The notes beneath the pieces are model-generated. The model saw nothing but the letters and a program-made list of their open reading frames with translations, made no database searches and had not been told where the DNA came from. Positions 1 to 8,645 of a stretch of DNA of 58,116 nucleotides are shown piece by piece. Numbering within the stretch: position 1 is the stretch's first letter; each line of letters begins with the position of its first letter. The stretch lies in the NCBI GenBank assembly GCA_947629565.1, contig CANREG010000010.1, forward strand, positions 1 through 58,116, in the 5' to 3' direction. A program made the position numbers and the translations under genes. The stretch comes from an uncultured Lachnospiraceae bacterium (lineage in GTDB: Bacteria > Bacillota > Clostridia > Lachnospirales > Lachnospiraceae).

Positions 1-78
1 GGAGAGCCCGGCAGCAGGATTTCTTAAAACCGATGGCAGTGCGGGAAAATGGGAAAGGATTATCCCGGGGCGGTTTCA
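1..78. repeat. Partial copy of a dispersed long-palindrome element
   Basis: These bases align almost without gaps to 39645-39722, the outer part of the right arm of the large palindrome after pgsA. Only about ten substitutions are visible over 78 positions. The left part of this copy lies outside the window. It ends about 90 bases before rsmD. Shared landmarks are GGATTTCTTAAAACCGATGG and GGAAAGGATTATCC. Confidence 0.85.
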
Positions 79-122
79 AAAATATAAAATTTACGGATAA
101 TAGAAAGAAATGCAGCTACCTA

Positions 123-150
123 TTGACAAATCGGGGGATTTTACTAAAAT
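123..150 (+). promoter_or_regulatory. Candidate promoter for rsmD-coaD
   Basis: TTGACA (123-128), a 16-base spacer and TAAAAT (145-150). Transcription would start near 157, only about ten bases before the rsmD ATG, so part of the ribosome binding site would lie at the very 5' end. The match is good but the short leader is a reason for caution. Confidence 0.45.
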
Positions 151-166
151 AGAGAAGGGGTATTGT

Positions 167-739
167 ATGAGAGTCATTGCAGGAACGGCGAGACGATTAC
201 AGCTTAAGACGCCGAAGGGCATGGAAACCCGGCCAACTACAGACCGTATTAAGGAGACGTTGTTTAATATGATACAGGATGAAGTGTATGGAGTTTCCTT
301 TTTGGATCTGTTCAGCGGCAGCGGCGGTATCGGGATTGAAGCGTTAAGCCGGGGCGCAAAGAGGGCCTGTTTTGTGGACAGTAACCGGCAGGCGGCGGAG
401 ATTATCCGGGAGAATCTGGATTTTACCCGTCTTGCGGATCGGGCAGAGGTATTCAACTGTACTGCACTGACAGCGTTGTCACGTATGCAGGGTGGAGAAC
501 CCTTTCAGGTGGCGTTTATGGATCCACCATATGGCAGAGGACTTGAAAAGGACGTGCTTAGGAGCGAAAGCTTTTACAGGGTGTTATCGGACAAGGCGTT
601 AGTGATTATCGAGGCGGATTTAGAGACTGTTTTGTCTCCGGAGGAGACGAGCGGGTTTCGTATGCTGAAGGAGAAGATTTACAAGACCAACAAACACATT
701 TTTTTAGAGAAAGAGGAACAGACGGGGAGTAGACAGTGA
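167..739 (+). CDS. rsmD: 16S rRNA (guanine(966)-N2)-methyltransferase RsmD
   Basis: Methylates G966 of 16S rRNA in the small-subunit head using S-adenosylmethionine (family knowledge). The 190-residue product opens with [10 protein letters not shown] and has the SAM-binding stretch [15 protein letters not shown] and the catalytic NPPY-type motif DPPY at residues 119-122, all typical of RsmD; the length is usual. The ATG at 167 is preferred over an upstream in-frame ATG at 110 because GAAGGGG lies just before it and the family conserves this N-terminus. The stop overlaps the coaD start, so the pair is probably translationally coupled, as ylbH-ylbI are in B. subtilis. Confidence 0.93.
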   Translation: MRVIAGTARRLQLKTPKGMETRPTTDRIKETLFNMIQDEVYGVSFLDLFSGSGGIGIEALSRGAKRACFVDSNRQAAEIIRENLDFTRLADRAEVFNCTALTALSRMQGGEPFQVAFMDPPYGRGLEKDVLRSESFYRVLSDKALVIIEADLETVLSPEETSGFRMLKEKIYKTNKHIFLEKEEQTGSRQ

Positions 740-1215
740 GCAGAGCAATCTATCCGGGAAGCTTTGACCCGGTTACATATGGACATTTAGATATCATCAA
801 GCGTTCCGCCGAGATGTTTGATGAGGTGATTGTGGGCGTGCTGAATAACAGTGCGAAGAATCCATTATTTTCTGCACAGGAACGGCAGGAAATGTTGAGA
901 GAGGCAGTCAGGGAATTTGATAATGTGAAGGTAATCAGTTTTGAGGGCCTGTTGGTGGACTATATGGCGAAGAATGATATTTCCGTCATTATAAGAGGGC
1001 TTCGGGCGATAACGGATTTTGACTATGAATTACAGATTGCCCAGAGCAACCGGAAGGTAAGTGGGGACAGCATTGATACGGTGTTTTTGACCACCAGTAT
1101 CGAGTATGCCTATCTAAGCTCCAGCATTGTCAAGGAGTATGCCCGGTATGGTACAGATGTTACGGATTTTGTACCCGGATTTGTAGAGGAGAAACTCAGA
1201 AAACATTTTTCATAA
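736..1215 (+). CDS. coaD: Phosphopantetheine adenylyltransferase CoaD
   Basis: Transfers AMP from ATP to 4'-phosphopantetheine, the penultimate step of coenzyme A synthesis in the cytosol. The 159-residue product has the nucleotidyltransferase (T/H)xGH motif as TYGH (residues 14-17) after YPGSFDPVT, and the C-terminal [14 protein letters not shown] segment with the conserved SSS(I/T) phosphate-binding motif. The start is GTG in a GTGA overlap with the rsmD stop, indicating translational coupling. The length is normal for the family (about 160 residues). Confidence 0.96.
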   Translation: MSRAIYPGSFDPVTYGHLDIIKRSAEMFDEVIVGVLNNSAKNPLFSAQERQEMLREAVREFDNVKVISFEGLLVDYMAKNDISVIIRGLRAITDFDYELQIAQSNRKVSGDSIDTVFLTTSIEYAYLSSSIVKEYARYGTDVTDFVPGFVEEKLRKHFS

Positions 1216-1251
1216 AGCGAATCAAAGGATTAAGAAATGGAGGAAATGAAC

Positions 1252-2622
1252 GTGGCAAGGAGAAGTATTGAAGATGTAATGAATGAGATTGAGGATTTTT
1301 TAAACAGCTGCAAGACGACAGCGCTGTCCTCAAACAAGGTGGTTGTTCCAAGAGATGAATTTGATGAGCTTTTTGGAGACCTGAAGGTAAAAATTCCGGC
1401 AGAGATTGACCGTTGCAAGAAGATTATGCGGAACAAGGATGCCATTTTAATGGATGCCAGAAAGGCGGCTGACGGTATTCTTGCGGAGGCTACCGCCAAG
1501 GCCGAGCAGATGGTTTCAGAGACGGAGATTATGGCCCTTGCAAACCAGAGAGCCTATGAGACGGTGGAGATGGCAAGAGTGCAAGCCAACGATATATTAG
1601 CCCAAGCGTCTGCGGAGGCGAATGAATTGCGGTTAGGTTCCATGCAGTACACAAGCGACATGATGATGGGAATCCGCAGCTATGTGCAGGCGACCTTAGA
1701 GGCGGAACAGGCCAATTATGAGAATCTGATTACGGCCTTGAATAATGATTTTATGATTGCAGATGCAAACCTGAATGAGATACAGAACCAGATTGTTGAT
1801 TTTACCGGCAATCCGGACAGTGTGACAAAAGCGCCCCAGATGCGCACCGCAGCGAAAAAGACGGAAGCCCGGACGGATGCAAAGACAGAACAGCCGAAGG
1901 TTCGCTCTACGGTGGCCCAGCGGGTAAAGCAGGCAGTTACCGCAAAAGAGAAAGAGGCGGCAAAGAAAGAGGAGACGGCGCCTCAGGTAAATATTCCGGA
2001 TTTTATTACAGGAGGAGAATCCTCTGCTGCCAGTGAACCGGGAGCAAAAACTTCTGTCAAGCCGGCGGGAGCTAAGACGGCACCTTCCGGTCAGCCGGGA
2101 ATGAAAGCGGCACCTACCGGTCAGTCGGGAACAAAAACGGCGACAGGCGAAAAGCCGGAAGCAGCAAACCAGACTGGTGCAAAAACGGCAGCGGGCATGG
2201 CCAGACAGGCAGATGCGGAGATGACCGCAACGGCTGAAAAGACCGGAAATACTTCGGTTGAAAAAGCATCGGCAGGCGCCGGAGAACCGAGAAAGGTTAC
2301 GAAAAAAGTGGTACGAAAGAGAAACCCGGTACTGCATACGCCTCAGACTGCGCAGGAGACAGTGGCGAAGACCTTAGAGGCAGCGGCGGCAGTCAAAGGG
2401 GATAAGACTGTATATAAGGCTAACGGCGAGCAGGCAAGGGAAGTTCCGTCTCAGGAAGGCAGGGTAAAGAGAGGTCCGAGAGTAGGCAGGGGCATGGTTG
2501 AGGAAAACGCAGCAGCTCCGGCGGAGATGGAGATCACAGAACAGGAATTTGACACAGTACCCAACACACCGGGCAAATCCATGGGCGTGATAGATGATTT
2601 TTCCATGGAGGATAAAATCTGA
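1252..2622 (+). CDS. Coiled-coil protein of unknown function with Ala/Lys/Thr-rich tail
   Basis: I do not recognise a named family. Residues 1-190 are highly charged and predicted helical, with long runs resembling coiled-coil or V-ATPase peripheral-stalk proteins (for example AEATAKAEQMVSETEIMA). Residues 200-440 are low complexity, rich in Ala, Lys, Thr and Glu, with short imperfect repeats such as KTAPSGQPGMK and KAAPTGQSGTK. No membrane segment or signal peptide is visible. I chose the GTG at 1252 because GGAGG (1239-1243) stands eight bases before it; the ATGs at 1237 and 1246 lack a properly placed site. The gene lies 36 bases after coaD on the same strand and may be co-transcribed. A DivIVA-like or cell-envelope scaffold role is only a guess. 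Confidence 0.7.
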   Translation: MARRSIEDVMNEIEDFLNSCKTTALSSNKVVVPRDEFDELFGDLKVKIPAEIDRCKKIMRNKDAILMDARKAADGILAEATAKAEQMVSETEIMALANQRAYETVEMARVQANDILAQASAEANELRLGSMQYTSDMMMGIRSYVQATLEAEQANYENLITALNNDFMIADANLNEIQNQIVDFTGNPDSVTKAPQMRTAAKKTEARTDAKTEQPKVRSTVAQRVKQAVTAKEKEAAKKEETAPQVNIPDFITGGESSAASEPGAKTSVKPAGAKTAPSGQPGMKAAPTGQSGTKTATGEKPEAANQTGAKTAAGMARQADAEMTATAEKTGNTSVEKASAGAGEPRKVTKKVVRKRNPVLHTPQTAQETVAKTLEAAAAVKGDKTVYKANGEQAREVPSQEGRVKRGPRVGRGMVEENAAAPAEMEITEQEFDTVPNTPGKSMGVIDDFSMEDKI

Positions 2623-3504
2623 TTAACGGAAATTACAATAGAACCATATGATTAAGAAAGTACCTGCGGATAACACCAGCTTATCCAGCAGGTATTTTTT
2701 TATGCCCGCCTCCGGGAAGGTAAGAACGCCCCGAATCTGGAAGGCGCTGCAAAGTCCGCCGAAGGCGGAGAGGGCGCACAGGCAGGAAAGGCGCAGGGAA
2801 TCAGACAGGGGAAGGCTTTGCATCAGCTTTAAACCGGTGGTGATTTCCAGAAAGGATAATAAAAACCGGGAGGGCGTGTGAACACAAAAGGGCAGGAGAA
2901 TAGAGAGGAGAATGGAAAAGATGATAACGTACATTCCAATCATTACCATAGTCCGGACGGCGTGTAGGAATGTGTCTGTTATGCAGACGGAATGGGAGGA
3001 AGCGTGCGTTATTTTTACAGCATGATTTTCCCGGATTGTTTTCAAAAAAGGATAATAAAGGATAACCGGAAGGTATATGCTTAAGAGAAAAATCCAGAGG
3101 GGAAGCTGCTTTTGAATAATGTGAACGTAGACATAACCGATTAAAAACATGGGGCTGGCCTGACTGGATAAGGAAAGCAGACGATTGGCGTCCTCCGGAG
3201 TGATATAGCGATTGACAACAAAATCATTTAGTATTTTTCCGCCAATGGGATAGCCGCAGAGATTTCCCAAAAAGACTGCCATAATATGATATATCTTACC
3301 ATGAAAATGTTTTTCAAACTTAAGGGCGGCCGCCTGGTAGGCGTTGGTCTCTGACAGGGCATTCGTAACCAGAATAAAGGGCAGCAGGGAAGGAATTAAC
3401 ACCTGATACCAGAGAAGGAGCCCATTCTGGGTACCGGCAACGGTTTCTTCGTGAAAAATAAGCAGAAGAAATAAAAGGCTTAAAATAAAGATAAACTGTT
3501 TCAT
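2623..3504 (-). CDS. ylbJ: YlbJ-like sporulation integral membrane protein (nucleoside-recognition/Gate domain)
   Basis: A 293-residue protein with about eight hydrophobic segments and the conserved GNLCGYPIGGKI stretch near residues 80-91, typical of YlbJ and related Gate-domain membrane proteins. In B. subtilis YlbJ is made in the mother cell and is needed for spore resistance; its molecular activity is not settled. The gene lies 40 bases downstream of tmcAL on the same strand, so the two are likely one operon, matching the ylbJ-ylbM proximity in B. subtilis. Its stop codon abuts the stop of the convergent coiled-coil gene with zero bases between them, leaving no intergenic terminator. Confidence 0.75.
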   Translation of the reverse strand: MKQFIFILSLLFLLLIFHEETVAGTQNGLLLWYQVLIPSLLPFILVTNALSETNAYQAAALKFEKHFHGKIYHIMAVFLGNLCGYPIGGKILNDFVVNRYITPEDANRLLSLSSQASPMFLIGYVYVHIIQKQLPLWIFLLSIYLPVILYYPFLKTIRENHAVKITHASSHSVCITDTFLHAVRTMVMIGMYVIIFSILLSILLPFCVHTPSRFLLSFLEITTGLKLMQSLPLSDSLRLSCLCALSAFGGLCSAFQIRGVLTFPEAGIKKYLLDKLVLSAGTFLIIWFYCNFR

Positions 3505-3544
3505 AACTCAGCCACCGAAAAAGACCTTATTTCATTTTATGGCA

Positions 3545-4759
3545 TTATTCCTCAATTATGACGGACTGTTCATATTCTGCGGGCAGGATAATGGAATATT
3601 TATTGTAAAAGACCTGCCGGTACAGGTGGCTTTCCCATATGTCCTTTTGAAAACGCATAACGGCGGCTTTCGGTAAAATATTTTCCGCATCCGCAACCTT
3701 ATTGATGATCGGGAGAGGACAGGAGTCCTTCATCTCCTTAAGAAGCGGTCTGGCCGATTCCCGAAAGCCAAGCAGCCGCAGATAGGGGATATGCCGGGCA
3801 GCCTCCATTCCGGGCAGTTTCTGTTCCTGTAACAGGAGGTTAAGCAGGGCGCGCCGTAAACGGGTGTCCGTAATGTGTTTTCCTGAAAGCTTCTCTATCA
3901 GTTCTTCCAGGCTGGCGGGGTACAGACTGGTCCGGCTTAAGCGGTTAGAAAGGTCCTTTGACATTTCAAAATATTCATCATAGGAGGACCGGCTTAAGAG
4001 GGCGTATTGCAGAAATGGATAAAAATCCTGAAAAAACAGGGGTTTGGCGTAAGGGGATTTTGCTAATTCTTCATAGGCCGCGCCAGGCATAAAGGAACTG
4101 ATATCACGACCGCCCCCGGCAAGCGCCTTCCTTATGGCAGAGGCGGAGCAAAAAGCCTGTTTTGTCCCGGTATCATGATAACCGGCGCCAATCCGTTGGA
4201 TAATATGGGGGCGTATGGGAAACGCAAACCGCCGGATTGCTTTCATATATTCTATGGCAAGAATGTTGTTGGGTTTCCGGATAAGCTCCGCCGTATCTGA
4301 ATCCGGCAGGCAGGTGGAAAGCGCCTTGTCCCTTGCTTTGGGATAGGAGTCTCCCCTGCTTAGCGCTTCCTTTAAGGCGCTGCGGTAGTTATCCGGTTCC
4401 TGAAGCAGTATGTCCGCAATTGCCGAAAAGGCGGCAGGCGCATCATCTTCCGCCCCAAAACAGAGGGTATCCACAAGGCCGGTGGCAGACAGGGCCGACA
4501 GGGCGGCTGTTCCGAAATATTCGGCGCTGGCAAAGGAAAAGGGGGCGGGAAGTTCAAAGATGATATCTGCGCCGCAGCGAAGGGCGCATTTAGCCCGCAG
4601 ATGTTTGTGAAAGATTGCGGGTTCTCCTCTTTGTACGTAATCGCCGCTCATCATGACGATAATCTTTTTGTCCGGGAACTGCTCCCGAACTTGATTTAGC
4701 TGGTATAAATGTCCGTGGTGAAAGGGATTATATTCTGCGATAATTCCAATATGTTTCAT
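3545..4759 (-). CDS. tmcAL: tRNA(Met) cytidine acetate ligase TmcAL (YlbM)
   Basis: Uses acetate and ATP to acetylate the wobble cytidine of elongator tRNA-Met (N4-acetylcytidine 34), preventing misreading of Ile codons; this is the Gram-positive alternative to TmcA. The 404-residue protein has the nucleotidyltransferase motif HHGH at residues 14-17 in AEYNPFHHGHLYQL, followed by VMMSGDYVQRGEPA, both diagnostic of the family. The length is typical. On the minus strand ACGGAGAA precedes the ATG. It heads a two-gene unit with the ylbJ-like gene and is divergent from recA across a 355-bp AT-rich gap. Confidence 0.93.
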   Translation of the reverse strand: MKHIGIIAEYNPFHHGHLYQLNQVREQFPDKKIIVMMSGDYVQRGEPAIFHKHLRAKCALRCGADIIFELPAPFSFASAEYFGTAALSALSATGLVDTLCFGAEDDAPAAFSAIADILLQEPDNYRSALKEALSRGDSYPKARDKALSTCLPDSDTAELIRKPNNILAIEYMKAIRRFAFPIRPHIIQRIGAGYHDTGTKQAFCSASAIRKALAGGGRDISSFMPGAAYEELAKSPYAKPLFFQDFYPFLQYALLSRSSYDEYFEMSKDLSNRLSRTSLYPASLEELIEKLSGKHITDTRLRRALLNLLLQEQKLPGMEAARHIPYLRLLGFRESARPLLKEMKDSCPLPIINKVADAENILPKAAVMRFQKDIWESHLYRQVFYNKYSIILPAEYEQSVIIEE

Positions 4760-5027
4760 GGTAATTCTCCGTTAGTGATCTGTATTGTTTCATTGCTGCT
4801 GAAGTTATATTTCATTGCTGCTATAGTTATATTAAAAAATACGGTTGCTGCTTATAATTTTATAATTGCTGTCTATAATTTTATAATATTGTTTACAATT
4901 CGTAAAGAACATGATAAAGTTATTGTATCATTTTATCTTTGTTGTCACTTTTTTTCCAATTAAATTTAAATAATTGCATTGGTCTGTCCATGTCTTGTTG
5001 TATGATTGGCATAAGGAGGACCGTAAT
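4760..5027. repeat. AT-rich divergent intergenic region with two tandem-repeat pairs
   Basis: This part of the tmcAL-recA gap holds two short tandem duplications. A 22-bp unit beginning TTTCATTGCTGCT is at 4788-4809 and 4810-4831, differing only at two central bases. TATAATTTTATAAT is at 4853-4866 and 4874-4887, a 21-bp period. Both periods are about two helical turns. No gene is supported here; the open frames crossing the gap are low complexity and lack ribosome binding sites. Confidence 0.7.
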
Positions 5028-5041
5028 CGAAAATACATTCG
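5028..5041. promoter_or_regulatory. Second, weaker LexA-like box upstream of recA
   Basis: CGAAAATACATTCG is a 14-bp near-palindrome that fits the Gram-positive SOS box CGAACNNNNGTTCG except for a symmetrical change at the two inner positions. It lies just upstream of the recA -35 element, with its centre 59 bp from that of the strong box. Confidence 0.5.
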
Positions 5042-5049
5042 ATTTATTA

Positions 5050-5078
5050 TTGACAAGTTACCGTAAATATATTATGAT
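5050..5078 (+). promoter_or_regulatory. recA promoter
   Basis: TTGACA (5050-5055), a 17-base spacer and TATGAT (5073-5078), a near-consensus vegetative promoter. The predicted start near 5085 places the strong LexA box over the first transcribed bases. Confidence 0.85.
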
Positions 5079-5086
5079 TAGAAAAA

Positions 5087-5100
5087 CGAACAAATGTTCA
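5087..5100. promoter_or_regulatory. LexA (SOS) box of recA
   Basis: CGAACAAATGTTCA matches the Gram-positive LexA operator CGAACNNNNGTTCG at all but the last position. It directly follows the -10 element, where bound LexA would block initiation. Confidence 0.88.
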
Positions 5101-5114
5101 CGGAGGTTATTACA

Positions 5115-6167
5115 ATGGTTAATGAAGATAAGTTAAAGGCATTAGACGCAGCGCTGGCGAATATTGAGAAGCAGTTTGGCAAGGGCACGGTTATGAAGTT
5201 AGGGGACAGTGCCGCTAATATGAATGTGGAGGCAATTCCTACAGGTTCCTTAAGCCTGGATCTGGCGTTAGGCATCGGAGGCGTTCCCAAAGGAAGAATT
5301 ATTGAGATTTACGGACCGGAATCCAGCGGTAAGACCACAGTGGCACTGCATGTAGTGGCAGAGGTGCAAAGGAATGGCGGAATTGCAGGCTTTATCGATG
5401 CGGAGCACGCTTTAGATCCGGTATATGCCGGTAATATCGGAGTAGATATCAACAATCTCTATATTTCCCAGCCGGATAATGGGGAGCAGGCGTTAGAGAT
5501 TACGGAGACTATGGTGCGTTCCGGGGCCGTAGATGTGATTATTGTGGATTCTGTGGCCGCATTGGTACCCAAGGCGGAGATTGACGGGGAGATGGGAGAC
5601 GCCCATGTGGGCTTACAGGCAAGGCTTATGTCACAGGCATTGCGCAAGCTGACCGCAGTTATCAGCAAGTCCAATTGTGTGGTGATTTTTATCAACCAGC
5701 TTCGGGAGAAGGTAGGAGTTATGTTTGGCAATCCGGAGACGACAACCGGCGGGCGCGCGCTTAAGTTCTATTCCTCTGTCCGTTTAGACGTGCGTCGTAT
5801 TGAGACATTGAAGCAGAACGGAGAGGTAATCGGTAACCGTACCAGAGTGAAGGTGGTTAAGAATAAGGTAGCTCCGCCTTTCAGGGAAGCAGAATTTGAT
5901 ATTATGTTTGGCAAGGGTATTTCCAAGGTGGGAGATATTCTGGATTTGGCTGTCAAGGATAACATTGTGGTGAAGTCCGGCGCATGGTTTTCCTATAACG
6001 GAGAGAAGATTGGACAGGGCCGGGAGAATGCCAAGATATTCTTAGAGGAACACCCGGAGATTGCCGAGGAGGTAGAACGCAAGGTGCGTATCAATGCCGG
6101 ACTGACAGGGGAGGCAGAAGGCCCGACAGAACCGGCAGCTGCTGAGGCAGGCCGGGAGGATGAATAG
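5115..6167 (+). CDS. recA: Recombinase A
   Basis: Forms nucleoprotein filaments on single-stranded DNA, drives strand exchange and stimulates LexA self-cleavage. The 350-residue product has Walker [10 protein letters not shown] (residues 67-75), the [10 protein letters not shown] Walker B region, and the L1/L2 DNA-binding loops (EIDGEMGD and [22 protein letters not shown]). The ATG at 5115 is chosen because GGAGG stands at 5102-5106; an upstream in-frame start would begin inside the LexA box. A strong promoter and one or two LexA boxes indicate SOS control. recX follows after two bases. Confidence 0.99.
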   Translation: MVNEDKLKALDAALANIEKQFGKGTVMKLGDSAANMNVEAIPTGSLSLDLALGIGGVPKGRIIEIYGPESSGKTTVALHVVAEVQRNGGIAGFIDAEHALDPVYAGNIGVDINNLYISQPDNGEQALEITETMVRSGAVDVIIVDSVAALVPKAEIDGEMGDAHVGLQARLMSQALRKLTAVISKSNCVVIFINQLREKVGVMFGNPETTTGGRALKFYSSVRLDVRRIETLKQNGEVIGNRTRVKVVKNKVAPPFREAEFDIMFGKGISKVGDILDLAVKDNIVVKSGAWFSYNGEKIGQGRENAKIFLEEHPEIAEEVERKVRINAGLTGEAEGPTEPAAAEAGREDE

Positions 6168-6169
6168 GT

Positions 6170-6784
6170 ATGCTGATTACCCGAATCGAGAAATCAAAGA
6201 ATAAGAGATACAGAGTATACGGCGATGATACCTTTCTCTTTTCCCTGTATGGCAAAGAATTAAAGCGGTATGGAATTGAGGAGAAGGCAGAACTTTCTGA
6301 GGACGTTATAGAAGCTATTCGGGAGGAGATTTTAGTTAAGCGGGCTAGGGAACGGGCGCTGTATCTGTTGGAACGAAGACCCATGACAGTATATATGCTG
6401 CGCACGAAGCTTCGCGACAACGATTACACGGAAGATGTGATACATAGAACGATACAGTTTTTAGAGGAATATCACTATTTGGATGATGCAGAGTATGTCC
6501 GCATGTATGTGGCGGCATACGCCCATAAGAAGAGCAGACGGCAGATGGAATATGAGCTGCTGCGCAAGGGAGTTGACAGGGAGAGCATACAGGCCTTCTT
6601 TGACGAATATGAATTTTCGGAGCAGGAATGTCTGCTCCGACAGTTTGAAAAGTATACGAAGGGCAAGAATTTGCAGGATCCGATAGTCAGACAGAAGGTG
6701 TTCCGCTATTTTTACAGCAAGGGTTTTGACGTTTCCGTGCTGGAAAAGGTATGTAATCTTAATAATTTCCACAGATTTACTTGA
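6170..6784 (+). CDS. recX: Regulatory protein RecX
   Basis: RecX modulates RecA filament growth. The 204-residue, highly charged, all-helical product contains the repeated three-helix units of the family, for example RARERALYLLERRPMTVYML followed by LRTKL and DAEYVRMYVAAYAHKKSRRQ followed by MEYEL. It starts two bases after the recA stop, so it shares the SOS-controlled transcript. Its stop codon lies within the -35 element of the rny promoter. The length is typical. Confidence 0.93.
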   Translation: MLITRIEKSKNKRYRVYGDDTFLFSLYGKELKRYGIEEKAELSEDVIEAIREEILVKRARERALYLLERRPMTVYMLRTKLRDNDYTEDVIHRTIQFLEEYHYLDDAEYVRMYVAAYAHKKSRRQMEYELLRKGVDRESIQAFFDEYEFSEQECLLRQFEKYTKGKNLQDPIVRQKVFRYFYSKGFDVSVLEKVCNLNNFHRFT

Positions 6785-6809
6785 CATAATGCACAAAAAA
6801 AGATAAAAT
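6781..6809 (+). promoter_or_regulatory. rny promoter
   Basis: TTGACA (6781-6786) overlapping the recX stop codon, a 17-base spacer and TAAAAT (6804-6809). Start near 6816 gives a 46-base leader with AAGGAGGTG before the GTG start of rny. Confidence 0.8.
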
Positions 6810-6861
6810 CTAACTGTTGTACTTATGTTAAGTGCATATAACTGAATAAGGAGGTGCTCCT

Positions 6862-8412
6862 GTGGAAATAGGCAATCTTATTGTTTTTGCTATTATTTTA
6901 ATCGTAGCTGTGATTCTGACTTGTTTCCTGACACTTACATATCGTAAGAATGTAGTGGAGAAAAGGAATGCAGATGCAGAGGACAGGGCGAGAGAGATTA
7001 TAGATGAAGCCGTAAAGAGTGCTGAGGCCAAGAAGAAGGAAATTCTTTTAGAGGCAAAGGAAGAATCCATTAAGACAAAGAATGATCTTGATAAAGAGAT
7101 TAAGGATCGCCGGAATGAGGTTCAGAGAATGGAGAAGCGAATTCTTTCCCGTGAAGAGAATCTGGACCGTAAGACGGAAGCGATTGAGAAAAAGGAAGCA
7201 AACCTTGCATCTAGAGAACAGGCCTTAGAGAAGCAGAAAGCAAATGTAGAGACGCTGGAAGCAAAGAGACTGCAGGAACTGGAGAGAATCTCTGGATTAA
7301 CCTCTGAACAAGCAAAAGAATATTTATTAAAGACTGTTGAAGATGAAGTAAAGCATGAAACCGCAGTTCTGGTCAAAGAATTAGAGACCAGAGCAAAAGA
7401 AGAGGCAGGTAAGAAGGCAAAGGAATATGTGGTGACAGCCATTCAGAAGTGTGCTGTTGACCATGTTGCCGAGACTACGATTTCTTTGGTACAATTACCG
7501 AATGACGAGATGAAGGGAAGAATCATTGGACGAGAGGGACGGAACATCCGAACCTTAGAGACCATGACCGGCGTCGAATTAATCATTGACGATACGCCGG
7601 AAGCAGTTATTCTTTCCAGCTTTGATCCGGTAAGAAGAGAAGTGGCAAGAATTGCCCTTGAGAAATTAATTGTAGATGGAAGAATCCATCCTGCAAGAAT
7701 TGAAGAGATGGTAGAGAAAGCCCAGAAAGAAGTGGAACAGACTATGCGTGAGGAAGGAGAGAATGCCACCCTTGAAGTCGGTGTGCAGGGAATCCATCCC
7801 GAATTGGTTCGTCTGCTTGGAAAGATGAAGTTCAGGACAAGCTACGGACAGAACGCATTGAAGCACTCAATGGAAGTAGCCCAGTTAAGTGGTTTGCTGG
7901 CTGCGGAGATTGGTGTGGATGTTCGCATGGCGAAGCGAGCTGGTCTTTTACATGATATTGGTAAGTCTGTGGATCATGAGATAGAAGGCTCCCATATCCA
8001 GATAGGTGTGGACTTATGTAGAAAGTACAAAGAGTCCCCATTGGTTATCAATGCAGTGGAAGCGCACCATGGAGATGTTGAACCGGAATCCCTGATTGCC
8101 TGCATTGTACAGGCTGCAGATGCAATATCCGCCGCCCGCCCAGGTGCAAGGCGAGAAACATTGGAGACATATACCACCAGATTGAAGCAGTTAGAGGATA
8201 TTGCCAACAGTTTCAAAGGTGTTGATAAAACTTTTGCTATTCAGGCAGGTAGAGAGATTCGTATTATGGTAGTTCCCGAGCAGATTAGTGATTCTGATAT
8301 GGTACTTCTTGCAAGGGATATTTCCCAGCAGATTGAAAGCGAGCTGGAATATCCGGGACAGATTAAGGTGAATCTGATCCGCGAGTCCCGCGTTACGGAC
8401 TATGCAAAGTAA
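6862..8412 (+). CDS. rny: Ribonuclease Y (YmdA)
   Basis: Membrane-anchored endoribonuclease that initiates decay of many mRNAs in Firmicutes and anchors the degradosome-like complex. The 516-residue protein has an N-terminal membrane helix (about 3-25), a long charged coiled coil (35-205), a KH RNA-binding domain ([20 protein letters not shown], from about 214), and an HD phosphohydrolase domain whose metal-binding HD pair is H364-D365 in [17 protein letters not shown]. The start is GTG at 6862 with AAGGAGGTG upstream. It has its own promoter and a strong terminator, so it is probably monocistronic. Confidence 0.97.
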   Translation: MEIGNLIVFAIILIVAVILTCFLTLTYRKNVVEKRNADAEDRAREIIDEAVKSAEAKKKEILLEAKEESIKTKNDLDKEIKDRRNEVQRMEKRILSREENLDRKTEAIEKKEANLASREQALEKQKANVETLEAKRLQELERISGLTSEQAKEYLLKTVEDEVKHETAVLVKELETRAKEEAGKKAKEYVVTAIQKCAVDHVAETTISLVQLPNDEMKGRIIGREGRNIRTLETMTGVELIIDDTPEAVILSSFDPVRREVARIALEKLIVDGRIHPARIEEMVEKAQKEVEQTMREEGENATLEVGVQGIHPELVRLLGKMKFRTSYGQNALKHSMEVAQLSGLLAAEIGVDVRMAKRAGLLHDIGKSVDHEIEGSHIQIGVDLCRKYKESPLVINAVEAHHGDVEPESLIACIVQAADAISAARPGARRETLETYTTRLKQLEDIANSFKGVDKTFAIQAGREIRIMVVPEQISDSDMVLLARDISQQIESELEYPGQIKVNLIRESRVTDYAK

Positions 8413-8442
8413 GTATTCATAGCGGTGTTGATACGAATGTGG

Positions 8443-8473
8443 AATCCGGAACCCTTGTGGGTTCCGGATTTTT
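8443..8473 (+). terminator. Rho-independent terminator of rny
   Basis: AATCCGGAACCC pairs perfectly with GGGTTCCGGATT around the loop TTGT, followed by a T run. The 12-bp stem starts 30 bases after the rny stop. Confidence 0.92.
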
Positions 8474-8532
8474 ATGTTTGATTTTTACCGGAATTTTTAT
8501 CTTCTTTTTACTCCTTTTATTCCTGTTGGCCG

Positions 8533-8560
8533 GTATAGTTTCAGGATTTCTTCATACATA
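8533..8560 (+). promoter_or_regulatory. Possible sigma-E-type promoter of spoIIM
   Basis: GTATAGT (8533-8539), a 13-base spacer and CATACATA (8553-8560). The -10 matches the B. subtilis sigma-E consensus CATA(C/A)(A/T)NT at 7 of 8 positions, while the -35 match is partial (5 of 7). It stands 86 bases before a gene identified independently as SpoIIM, which is a sigma-E gene in B. subtilis. Confidence 0.4.
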
Positions 8561-8645
8561 TATTAAGTAACGTGATGCAGAATCGATACCGGAAATTGCC
8601 TAAAGAGTATATTGCTTCAGGCCGCCGGAAGAACAGGAGGGTATC

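Noticed and set aside
1696-2337. 213-codon minus-strand frame with Cys/Arg-rich product
   Set aside because: It is the complement of the Ala/Lys/Thr-rich low-complexity tail of the coiled-coil gene and has no ribosome binding site.
4709-5136. Two plus-strand frames of 65-84 codons crossing the tmcAL-recA gap
   Set aside because: They translate AT-rich tandem repeats and run over the recA promoter and LexA box; no start signals.
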